DNA of 64,000 bases from Bryopsis sp. KO-2023. Taxonomy: Eukaryota > Chlorophyta > Ulvophyceae > Bryopsidales > Bryopsidaceae. This document shows positions 1-14,100 of the stretch, in pieces; within the stretch, counting starts at the first letter, position 1; every line of letters starts with the position of its first letter. The notes beneath the pieces were generated by a model. That model was not told where the DNA came from. It ran no database searches and saw only the letters and a list, made by a program, of their open reading frames with translations. A program made the position numbers and the translations under genes. The stretch is taken from contig BSYQ01000003.1 of the NCBI GenBank assembly GCA_030272585.1, positions 3,782,001-3,846,000 on the forward strand. The letters are read 5' to 3'.

Positions 1-129
1 ATGGGCGACGCATATAATCCTGAGAGATGCCGCGGGACCCCCCACTTCGCTCAGTTTAAGCGGTGGTATGAGCGCCTGATGGAGGAGTTAAAGCAGGATA
101 TGGAGGAGGGGGTGATGATCGTGGACTGA
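1..129 (+). CDS. C-terminal exon of an unidentified protein (truncated by window edge)
   Basis: The first 126 bases are open on the + strand and end in TGA at 127-129. They would encode about 42 residues that are charged and end EEGVMIVD. The first in-window codon happens to be ATG, but the real start probably lies upstream, so this is best read as the last exon of a gene running into the window. A TPHF segment followed by an amphipathic helix is loosely reminiscent of the C-terminal helix of antibiotic-biosynthesis-monooxygenase-like (dimeric alpha-beta barrel) proteins. That is only an impression from a short stretch, and I do not assign a function. Confidence 0.35.
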   Translation: MGDAYNPERCRGTPHFAQFKRWYERLMEELKQDMEEGVMIVD

Positions 130-506
130 AATCGGGGATATGTATTGCGGATTTTGCATGATTGTTTTTTTTTTAGAGGGAATTCATGTGTGTATGTAGC
201 TAACTCAAGAGAAATTGAAAAAGGAAATCTGACTGGGGGGATGGTGCCAAAAAAGAGCATTGCCGATTCTTGTGTGGGACAGGGTCGGAAAAACATTGAC
301 ATGATGAGTAGGGAGGAATTTTGATCCATCGGGTTCGTATCGAATTAATTGAGGCGACCCGTGGCACAGGGGGAAGGGTCCTATTTTAAATTTCGCTGGT
401 TCTTGGTCGACCTGAGTAGAAATTTTGTGGGTATGTGAGGGGAAAAAAATGATAATTTCACATGGGCAAGGAAGAAGGACAATTGTAACGTTGTATTGCA
501 TCGATG
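130..506. other. Intergenic, between convergent 3' ends
   Basis: This stretch is AT-rich and lies between the truncated + strand gene and the 3' end of the minus-strand chitinase. It presumably holds both 3' UTRs. I see no convincing coding exon in it. Confidence 0.5.
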
Positions 507-1782
507 TTACATCAACACTCGGAACAAGATCACGATGCTGAGAAAAATTGCACTGTTTAATTGGGTAGCATGACTTGGACTGTCAGCACCTGGACCTTGA
601 GGTGGGGGAGCCCCGGAGGGCTCTGGAGGAGTGGTGTCCATCCCATCTGGCGAACCGGATGTTTGAAGGTTCAAGGGGGGCAGGTCCTCCAGGGTGAGCT
701 CCGGAGTGCAAAACAAGTTTGTGTCGCTGGGCTGCAGCCCCATGCAGTGTGCTATATCTCGATAGTGTGCTGCTCTCTGGAGTTGGTGCCCTGCCAGCGG
801 TCCACCATCGCATTCCAGGGCTCCGTTAATTTGTCTAGTGATGTCCCCGAAATTCATGTCCAGGGCAGCTTCATGGGCACTCGTTCCGCTCGATTCCAAA
901 TTCCAGAACCACAATGCAGTTCCCCATGAGAGAGCATCGTCTGTTAGCATTCTATCAGGATTCGACAGTAGATCTGTCCCCAATGCATCCCCCGCCAATT
1001 TATAGTTGCATGAGTACGAGAGTTGGATCGGGCCTCGACCTCGGTAGTGCTTTCCCGTTGCAGGTCGGACGCTTGGGTTCCAACTGCAGATGTTGAATTC
1101 ATTGATATCACATGTACCTGATGTATGGCAAAAAAAAAAGGGGGGTTGACTGGCAGGACGATTGAGTGCTGACTATTCTTGTTCATCGTCTGATCCTTGC
1201 TGAGTGAGCATGAGCTGGTTCGAAATCGCTCACCTTGCTCCACACAGAACTCCACTTGCCTAGTTGGGTCAAGGCCCCCCTCATGCTTTGCTTGCCCAAA
1301 GAACATAGCAATTTCCTGCCTGAATCCAGAGCGTCAGCGACATGCTTTGTAACATGCAATGTATTTGCCATTGTCGGGGACAAAAATCTCTTAAATTTTT
1401 GTACCAGGTCCCATTTAGATTCCTGTGGGGGTTTATTCAGCTTGGTGGTGTCATTTTCTGTTTTTAGATTCGTGGACGCACTTTGTGCAGAAGCCATAGT
1501 CATCCGTGGTGATCGCTTCTGTTAGCTCAACCAGTGTATCACGAGAGAACCCAGCACAATCAAAATCCTCCCTGCTCACATAGATTGTCGCACACCCTGA
1601 ACCGATGGAGGTTCAGTGAACAAATATCAGTATTTGTCTGGACCTCAGACAAACACAGAGGAAAAACGGAATCTATCTATAAATATCCTGGGTGATCCAT
1701 GCAGAAATTTGCTCACACCTTGTTGTGCGAGAGTTTCAATCAACTGAAATGCGAGGACGGCAGCCAGCGCATGGATCCACAT
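507..1782 (-). CDS. Secreted or GPI-anchored GH19 chitinase-like protein
   Basis: Glycoside hydrolase family 19 enzymes cleave chitin or related beta-1,4-GlcNAc polymers. Four exons join in phase: 1719-1782, 1482-1596, 1234-1319 and 507-1117, giving about 290 residues. Exon 1 is a signal peptide (MWIHALAAVLAFQ, residues 1-21). GH19 hallmarks follow in order: QEIAMFFGQAKHEGGL with the catalytic-type Glu after His, the YRGRGPIQLSYSCNY motif, NPDRMLTDDALSWGTALWFW, and INGALEC. A Pro/Ser-rich hinge and a hydrophobic tail (IFLSIVILFRVLM) end the protein, which suggests a GPI signal or a membrane anchor; that is inference. The gene is divergent from PDS with about 360 bp between starts. The assignment to GH19 is firm. 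The substrate (chitin or a wall or scale polymer) is unknown. A coding-like stretch inside the 1320-1481 intron was left out because it breaks frame. Confidence 0.85.
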
Positions 1783-5431
<3,649 letters not shown>

Positions 5432-6363
5432 AGGGGAAAAAAAAAGCTTGAAAAAAAAAGAATATGTCTGTTAGCTGTGTTCTCGTTGCGGTTGAGTTTT
5501 GGTATTCTTTGTTGATCTGTCTGCGGTGTCGCATGGAGATCGAATTGAAATTTTTTCGGGGGAAGGTTTTTGTGGGGTTGAGGTGGTTAGTGAGAGAATA
5601 TTAACCACCGAAAGAAAGAAAAAACAAAAAACAGAAATATGGATTTTTTGGGGAGTTATATGTAACAAAAAAAAAATCGGTTGTCATGAAGAAGAGGCAC
5701 GCACACACAACTATATTTCTGTTTTTGACCTGTTTTTCCTTGAACCTCATTAATCCTCCACTGCAAAGGAACCAGCTACTTTGTCGACTTTGTCAACTAT
5801 TTTTTTCTTCATCCTGTGGTTTCTGATTCTATTTTTATTTTTTTGGTGTATGTTCTCAATCTTTTTTCCCTACCAACACTGGGAAAATTGGGGAAAACGT
5901 GCGGTAGTACATCTTGAAGGGGGTCTGCGATCGACCCCCACCAGTACAGTCTCCTCCCCCCACCCCTCCCCCCCTTAGAAAAAAAAAGGAAAAAGAAAAA
6001 GACAATTGATTGAATTTGCGTCTGGTTTGATTGGACGACACCGAATTCTGTCACAGCCAGGGTTGAGCCGTTGGATCCGTCAATTGGAAAAAAGCTTTGT
6101 TTCCCGAGTTCAACACGTTGAAAACATGCGCGCTTTCCATTGTTCGTTTTCTTCACGACCGATCCTCCGGCAACGCAACCGCCCACATCCCACCGCAGGG
6201 CGATAAAAGTCGCGAAAAATATTCCGTTCACGACGACGCGCGTCGCTCCCGCACGCTGCAAAGGACGGGCCAAAAAAAACCGAAAAGAGAAGGAGGAAAC
6301 AGAAAAGGGGGAGGAGGTGTGGAAGGTGAATTTTCGCTTCGAGCAGCCCTACTCCCTGGCGAC
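5432..6363. other. Intergenic region; 3' of PDS, then CpG-rich 5' region
   Basis: The left part is AT-rich with A and T runs and should include the PDS 3' UTR. From about 6050 to 6300 the base composition becomes CG-rich, like the 5' regions of other genes in this window. That suggests a promoter for a + strand gene starting near 6364. No recognisable coding exon. Confidence 0.4.
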
Positions 6364-8571
6364 ATGGAGTATGCGCTGCAGAAAGTGTTGGTGGATTATC
6401 AACAGATGCTGACGGCTAATATGAGGTTCGCTCTCGACCTGTCGTGGACAGTGAAGCGGATCTTTTACGCTGGTGGGACGACTTTGAAAAAAAAGGAAAA
6501 AAAAGTTGCCCACAGTTAAAAAAACACCGCGCATCCCACCCCATATTTCATTTTCTGGCGTGGTAACGCCTATCGATGCGCACCATGGTTTCTGTTCGAC
6601 CTGTTTTTCCTAGCTTAAATTATTTTTTTGGTCTTTTGCTCCCCATGTCTTTCCCTCTGGCTCCAAAAACGTCAAAACCTGATATTAAAAGTGAATAGAA
6701 TGGTGGTCGACTATAAAGGAAAGCTAAAATCGCCCGATTCGTGACGTTGCCTGTCAGGTCGTCTCTTGATTTGGAAACCATAAAGAAAAGGGCAGGCACG
6801 CCCTGTCTGACTTACAGTTTGGTACGGAGTATTTGGAGAGGTTGGCCTTGGTGAGGAAAAAAAGACCTCGACTAATTGCCAGAATAGTATTTGTAAAATG
6901 CTGTTCAACCAGCCTGATTTTCAGGAAAAAGAAAAAGAAATAGATGAATTCAAAACAGTATTTTCTAATGCTTGACGAAAGAGTTGGTTCAATTTTTTAA
7001 TTTTTAAAGAAACTCTCGATGCCTTTTTTTTTATGCCTTTTTTCGTTTTACATTGTTTTCTAACCCCATTGGCGCATGTCATCTGGTGGTTTTTTGTTTC
7101 TTGTTTTTTTTTTCATACTTTTTTTTTGGGGGGGGGGGGGGTTAGACTGTTTATTTTTGCTGATTTGTATGTTTCTTTATGCGTATACATTAAGCGGAAA
7201 GCATGCTATATTTTTACTTATTGTTGTTTTTTTTGCTTGTGGTTTCAGGTTAGAGGAGGACATTGCCCCCGCGACAATGTTATACATTGTAGCCTATCGG
7301 CAAAGGTAGAGACATCACCCCCCCCTTTTTTTTAAAAATATTTGTCACACTTTATGTCATAGTCACACTTTTATCACTCTTTTTCCACCAGAATCTGTGT
7401 TTTAGTGTGAGAGGGAAAACACTTTTCACCACCAGTTTTCCTCACAGTAAAAATTTTGCACCCAACTCTGCATAAACATTTTCAGCGTGATTTTGTGTTG
7501 TAGTCATGTTTACGTGGACTTGGTGAAAGATTTAAGGGACGCCATACATTTCCAATTCCTAAATCAAAAAGGAAACAAGGACGATGGCCGGACATCAGAT
7601 TCAAGGATACAATAACAAGAGTTCAAATTGGAGCAAAAAAAAAAAGAAAAAATTCACACAAAAAAAAACGAAAGGAGGAACATACACACACACCAGCAAA
7701 CACTTTGCTCCATGCAATGGTTTTGTCTGTCGGAAAAAAAAAGGAAGAAAGGAAACAGTTTTAGAGTTATTTCGATAGATGTGACAATAAAAAAAAAACA
7801 TCAACAGGGGTTTTTAAGTCCTTACGATTGGTTTTCTTTAGTAGAGCGATGTTTGGTCGTGATTGTTTTTCTTTTTGGGTTGTTCGGCCAGTCTTCCTTT
7901 TTTTTATATGGGGTCTTTTCTCTTTTTTTTTTTTTCATTTTTAACATTTTTTTCTGGCAAAGAGAATTTGTCATATGATGGTGTTTTTAAAAAAGGAAAG
8001 GGAAAAAAAAGAGACTAAAATCCTATGGCCGTCCCTAGTAAAAAGTCTATTAAAATGAGATTGAAAAAAACAAAGCGGGGGAAAGATGTTTTTTAAAATC
8101 CTTTTTTTGTAACAAGGAAAAGGAAAATCATATAGTGGTACTTTCAGGTGGGTTTCTTAAGAAATGAGGACTTGGAGAAGAGGGAAAACACAGCGAAGGA
8201 GAGTGTTTTCTTGGGTTTTTTGTTTGTTTGTTTTGCTGAGGAGAAAGAGAAGAGAAGAAAAAACGCACACACCAAAAATGGAACAAAGCGTAGCCCATAG
8301 TGTAGGTTTTCAGGGAGTAAGTTCTGTGCTCACTTTCGCATCATTTGATTACTTTTATTTATAGTATCAGCTTGCCTCTACTCATTCTGATGTGTGTGTG
8401 TGGGGGAGGGTCGTTTTCACTTGGATCGATGTGGAATGTTCTTTCGAAAACAAAACCCAGACACCAAACGTATTTGAGAGGAGCACCGACGGAGAGTTTT
8501 TGTGCCTTCTGCAAGGATCCCTTTCAAAAGTAGTTTACAGAGAAGAGATTCACATCGATTATAAGATATAG
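6364..8571 (+). other. Unresolved multi-exon gene, product not recognised
   Basis: I suspect a + strand gene here, between a CpG-rich 5' region and the convergent CFAP298 3' end, but cannot assemble it. A possible start is ATG at 6364 (MEYALQKVLVDYQ...). The best internal exon is 7249-7305, flanked by a T-rich AG acceptor and AG|GTAGAG. It reads LEEDIAPATMLYIVAYRQ and joins in phase to sequence from 7504 reading HVYVDLVKDLRDAIHFQ. A possible last exon ends at about 8571 (...VVYREEIHIDYKI, stop). Other bits (6822-6854 and near 8150) look exon-like but do not join cleanly. The rest is AT-rich with long T, A and G runs. I do not recognise a family. Confidence 0.3.
7121..7142. repeat. T-run/G-run junction
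   Basis: About nine T are followed directly by about thirteen G, in probable intronic or intergenic DNA upstream of the candidate exon at 7249. Confidence 0.85.
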
Positions 8572-8644
8572 TGGCAAAACAAAAAAAAGACTACCCCCAC
8601 AAAGAAAATGTGCCAGTCCCTGAAAAACAGTGTGAAGGGTTGAC

Positions 8645-10899
8645 CTATCTGGGGATCTTCACTTGACTGACACCAGAGAAATGCTGCTTCAGGGAGTTTT
8701 GATTTGCCCATGATGAATTGAAGTAGTCATCCTCCTCGTTCTCCTCCAGTTTCTAAGGGAAAAGGAAAAAAAAATGTAAAATGGCATCAAATCCCTTCTG
8801 GAAATTTGGCAAATGCCGAGAGCAAAAGAAGAAGAAAACAAAGAGAGAGAAAACAGCAAAAAGCCTAACGCAAAAAACAGTGAGTCAGGGATTGAGTGTT
8901 CCACCTTCTGTTGTTCTTGCTTTTTGTGGTACCAGGACATCATGGCCTTTTGAGTGTCGGCATCCACGATCTGGAGAAATTTCATACAGACGGAGTTAAA
9001 AAATCAGAGCATAATATCCTTGGCAAGTTTGTTTTGGTTTGGCAGAGAATTGCACGCAACACATAGAAAATCTGTCGAAATAACTCTGTCTCGAAAGTTT
9101 TTTCTTCTGTTTTTTTTTTCCCTTTGTGCTGAAATGAACGAACGTTCATATCGTGTGGATTCAAACACAGAAATTTGATGTGCACGCCTCTCTCTCTCAC
9201 CGGTTCCCTTCCTGGTGCCCCTTGACCCTTCTTGGTCAATTTGATTACGGCTCTTGTGTTTTCATGACGCCCCAGATGATCCCTCAGCTTGTTGTCATTT
9301 AGCAACACTTTCCCTGCAAACCACATGCTGGTTTCTCCTCCATCCAAATCTTCAGACCCATACTGCAATCCACAAAAAGAAAAAAGATGAGCCCCAGTCA
9401 GACACACTCACAGTCAATCCAACCGAAGTGTGGCGATGTCCATCCCCACCATGATGCCGTTCGATTATCGATTTATCAGTGCCCCGCCCCACCACCATTT
9501 TCCTTAAATGTGAAATTGCATCCATTATTTTGAACGTTGAAAAGAAGAGAGTGGAATCGTAACGGAATTGATTTTTTCAGCATTTTTTTTTCGCACTGTG
9601 TTATCTCCGAGCTTTTCATTCCCTTCCAGGCACAGTCTGACAAAGTCCCATTCAGGCAGCCCCATCGGATAGCAAATCATAACGGCCCCTCGAATGTTGT
9701 CCACGGCAGCCTCCAGCATTTCTATGGTCAAGTGAATTTTCTTGGCGACTTGATCCTGAAAAGAAAAGCGTCAGTTTGAAGTTCACATTTTATGCTGGCC
9801 TGTTGGGGGGTGGGGGGCCAAAAAAAAAATAAATGATATATGTTCCAGCTCTTTTTTATCTCCTTGATACGGAGACAACGATTGTAAAAGGTATTTTTTT
9901 GAATATTATGCCCTGTTTGTGTAGGGCAAGGCCAGTTTCCCTGCAGCTTCCAGTCTTACCACATTCGTCAAAAGAGACAAGAAGTTGATCTTTCACAAAT
10001 TCCTAGTTTTGGTGCCCACCTTTGAAGCCACATCTTTCGCCTCCTCCAATGTCTTCAGCAAAGTTTTTGCAGCTTTGGGGTCACAAGCTGTGAAAATAAT
10101 AATAAACAAAATAATAACGAAAATATTTAAAAAATACACATCATTTCTGAAGGGGCAGTTGATGAGGTTTCCATCAACAGGTCAAATGCCTTGCGGGATT
10201 GCAGCAGCCACATGCACACCAAACCAGTGATATTTAGAATTACCATTTCCAGTTCTTCTTCCAGTGGGGTCCATTTCGTAATGGTCCCCCACTTCGCTGA
10301 CGCCTTCTGAGTAGGTGTCGATTCCCTGTTTTTCTGGATGCTTTGCGGGTCCATATTTGGCCAGCTCTTCGCCCTCCATCTTCAACCGATGAATTCTTTG
10401 CCTCAAGTTGTGGATTTTCACCATCTCTTCCACGGTTTTCTTGACCGAGGCCTCGATCGTGGTTTTGTACAAGAACTGATTATCATCTGATCTCTGGACA
10501 TCACCACACCAGAGTGAGTTTCCAAAATAAACCTTGCTGGTTGATCTTTTTGAAAGACAACATCGGTAAGTTATTGCTTCAAACAGAGGCTGGAATATTC
10601 TTCTATTTATAGATGGAGTCATTTAGTCGGTGTGTTAGGTTGTCAGATTGTGATGTTTGGATTGGAGTCTTTTCCCAACTCTTTATTCACGATCACACGT
10701 TGATTTACGTCATTTATTGGCAATTCCAGATGGGGGCAGCATGCATCTCCTTAACGAATCTTGGATCTTCACCACACAATCCGTCCACAACGACACGTTG
10801 CACGACGGCTACTCTTTTTTCTGCTTCCAAATCGAAATTTGAAAAACTTCATGTCTTTTCCAGAGGCACCGGTCCCACCTTCACGTGTAGCAAAACCAT
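8645..10899 (-). CDS. CFAP298: CFAP298 (C21orf59/Kurly/FBB18) ciliary dynein-assembly factor
   Basis: CFAP298 proteins are needed for cytoplasmic assembly of axonemal dynein arms and for normal ciliary motility. Seven exons join in phase: 10879-10899, 10244-10493, 10020-10087, 9597-9755, 9201-9362, 8905-8970 and 8645-8752, giving about 277 residues (human about 290). Exon 1 is only 21 nt and encodes MVLLHVK, matching the family N-terminus. Later landmarks are TLEEAKDVASK, IRGAVMICYPMGLPEWD, KGQGAPGREP, MSWYHKKQEQQ and LEENEEDDYFNSSWAN. The C-terminus ends KQHFSGVSQVKIPR. Length and motif order match the family throughout. The gene is divergent from the CCDC57-like gene, and both are ciliary. 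Its presence implies motile cilia with dynein arms. Confidence 0.95.
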
Positions 10900-11192
10900 T
10901 TTTCCTCAAGAGCTGAAGCGAACAGAAACCAGGTTGAATTTTCTCACGGAGGCGGAAATGTGCTTGTTTTTGCTGTCGCAGCCCAGTTCTGGTTCCGGAT
11001 GCGTTGATGTGTCGACGTCTCTGACGAGTTTGCTTCTAAGACGTCAGGATGTGGCGCAGAAATGAAGCATGGAGGGATGCCAGAAACTGATCGAATGACG
11101 TCTGACTGGCAGCATGTCTTCGAGACCCAACACAAGCAGGAGAAAGGTGAAGTACAGGGGGTTCACGCGACCGCAAGTTTCGCGTTGTTTGA
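10900..11192. promoter_or_regulatory. Shared divergent promoter of CFAP298 (-) and CCDC57-like gene (+)
   Basis: The start codons are 293 bp apart on opposite strands. The interval is less AT-rich than the introns around it. A shared promoter could co-express two ciliary or centriolar genes; that is inference from position only. Confidence 0.5.
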
Positions 11193-14100
11193 ATGGAGGC
11201 TGCGAATTCGGACGGTACTTGGCGTCGGTTGATAAACGAGAAAGAACAAGAAGTTAACAGACTGAGGGAAGAAACGCTGAGCGCTCTAGAACACAAGGCA
11301 CGCGTTGGAAATGACGTCTGTATTGGTTCGTTTGAGGTTGTTTCTGTTATTTTGGAGTGTTGTGGTTTTTGGGGGTGGGGTTCTTATCGTGTTTTTCCGT
11401 TCCATGCAGCTTTCTGAGAAACAGCAAGATTTGATCGACACCCACAAAAAGGTGAGGTCTACCATTACAGTCGGCTGCCAATTACGTAACCTTCAATCCA
11501 ACGAGAATTTGATTTCCCTCCTGTTCCCTGTGAGGTGTTCATTTTTTTTCTAATTATTTTGTTGAACTCTTTTTTTTTATTATTATGTTTAAACCACAGC
11601 TAGAGGAACTGGAAGGAGATTTCAGGTACAACCTTTCTCTGCTCGATCAAAGAGATGCAGAGCTTCAGGAATACGACAGGGTTTTCGCAGCGTTGAATGT
11701 CAGACTGGAGGACAAAGACCATGCACTTTCGCAACTCAATGTGGGGCTGGCAGAAGCAAATTCAGGTATAAAAAAAAGCTGGAACGAGAAATTGAACCTA
11801 CCTTTATTTGCTATGATTGTTCCCTTTTTTTTTGCAATCGATTTTTTTTTTTCTGTTCTCTGAATGCGATGCTAAAAAAAAAAGAGTTCAATTTCTTGTT
11901 TTATTTTCGTTTTGCTTTTGTTTGTTTGGAAAAATAGAGCTAAAAATAGAAAGGGACAAGAATCAAGAGCTCGAAGAGACGTTCGATCGTCAGCGCGTGT
12001 CGTTGGAAAAAGCTTTGGAAGAGGAGCGTCTCAGAAAAGAGGAAACCATTCTAAGGAAAAAAGAAGAATGGGAGGCTCAAAAAAGACAGCTCCAGGTAAT
12101 GCTATCTCGCTCTCCATAAGCTCTTGGGAAGAAAAGAAAAAGAAGAAAAAAAGCAAATATTAAAACTCAGGAGATTCCGAGATGATATCTCCAAAAACAA
12201 AAAATGGTGAAGAAACAAATAAATGAATGCTTATCGGCTCATTTCCATTAGAAGGCAATTTTTTTTCCCCTTGAGCAGAACACTTCAACGATTGAACCAG
12301 AAAATCAGCTCCAGAACATATCAGATGGAAAAACTTTTTTAAAAAATTTCGAAATGCAATCGGAGTCTTTTGTTTTCGTATTTTTGATTTTCACAGAGGG
12401 GCCTTGCTGAGGCGGATGGGGAAATCGAACGCCAGCGGAGGGAGCTCTCGGGGGGGTTCTCTGTGGAATTGCATGCTTTGGAGATAAAATATCAGCAGCG
12501 GGCAGAGGAAGCCATTGCAGCGATGGCCCAAGCAGAAAACTCGGCAGAGCAGAGTGTCAAAGAGATGCGAACAGCTCTCGAAAGAGAAAAGAAGCAAGCG
12601 GATTTGGCTCAGGTGCTGTAGTACATTGCAGATCGCTGCCTTGATGACCTTTTCCCCTGCGTTTATGTGTGTGTTTTTTGGCCATCCATTTTTTTTCCCT
12701 CTAAATGGAGATTGCCACACTCAATTCACTCGTCTGGTATTAAAAAAAACCAAAAAACACCTGGTTGTGTAATTGATTTGTTGTTTCGGTTTCATCTCAG
12801 GCGGCAATTGGGAAAATGAGGGAAAAAGAGGAACTGGCCGAGAGTCTGACATGGGAACTGGAAAATATGAAGAGGCTGAAAGATGACCAGATTTTGACTT
12901 TGGAAGGTCGCTGCAAGATTATGGACCAACATCGCAAGGTACTTTTTTATTTTTGTTCGTGCTGAAAATTCTGTGTGATTGAAAAACGTCGAAAACCAGC
13001 GGCTGGAGGGCAGTACCCAAACTGGGTTGCAAAATACTTTATTTTTTGAGAATAGTACAGGAATGAAATGGTAATGAGAAATCAGAGGTTGTGGGTACAT
13101 TTTTTTTCAGGAGGCTGAAAGGCGTGTTGCTGAAGCTCTGGAAGAGCTGAGCCAGGTCAAAAATTTGATGGAGCAAGAGAGGGGAGGCCAGCAAAATGCA
13201 TTTCAAAATTTGGAGACTCAATTCAGAGAGGATACAAATGCTATGAAAACACAGTTGCAACAAGCTGAAGGTGGGGGAGGGGGACAAAATACAGCTGAAG
13301 CTTGCCGAAATCTTTTCTGAGTAACGGTGACAATGCGGAGAAATGTTTGAATGGGTGTTTTTTGTTTTTTATCTTCCGATTTTTTTTTTTTTCTATGAAA
13401 AAGTTTTGATATTGGCGTTTCAGCCCGAGTGTCGGAGCTTCTGACTGAGAGAGAGGAGCTTTTGGTAGAGGCGGCCTCAAAGAGGTCAGAATTGCAGGTT
13501 TGCAACTGCTTTCGATTTTCTTTTCGAAAAAAAAGGAAAAAGAAAAGAAACATGAAGATCTGTTTTTTAGGCCAAACAAAATTTCATTACCTTCTCCTGT
13601 TTTTTTCTAGAGAATATATATATATTTTTTTTTGGGGGGGGAGGGTGTTCAATTTATTTATGCAACTGTGAAGTGCAGTAGATTTCCAAAAGAATGGCTG
13701 CTGAAAATATTTCTTTAACCAACAATATTTTTTTCTATGAATATTTTAAAAAAGTGGTGTTGTAAACACAGGTGGAAGTGTCTCACATCAAAGAAGCCCA
13801 CGAAAGGGAAATGCTGGAAATGGTGCAACAATTCGAAAGGACAGCCAAACAACGAACCGCAGAAATGAGGGAGCTCCAGGAAAGGAATTGGCTGAGGGAA
13901 ACGGAGCTTCAAGCCTCCAGGGAAAAAATGAAAATTCAAAAAGCGACCTTGGAAGAAGGAAAACACATGCTGGATGATTACAAGGTGTCTTTTTTGACAC
14001 ATGATCTTCTTTTTCCTTCATTTTTTTTTTGAAAAAAAAAAATTTGAATCTATTGCACAGGATGTGCTGCAAATGTTGCACCAAACAGTCGTCGCCCACG

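Noticed and set aside
1320..1481. Coding-like stretch (FKRFLSPTMANTLHV...) between chitinase exons 2 and 3
   Set aside because: Using it would need a frameshift, whereas splicing it out joins both exons in phase and matches the GH19 layout.
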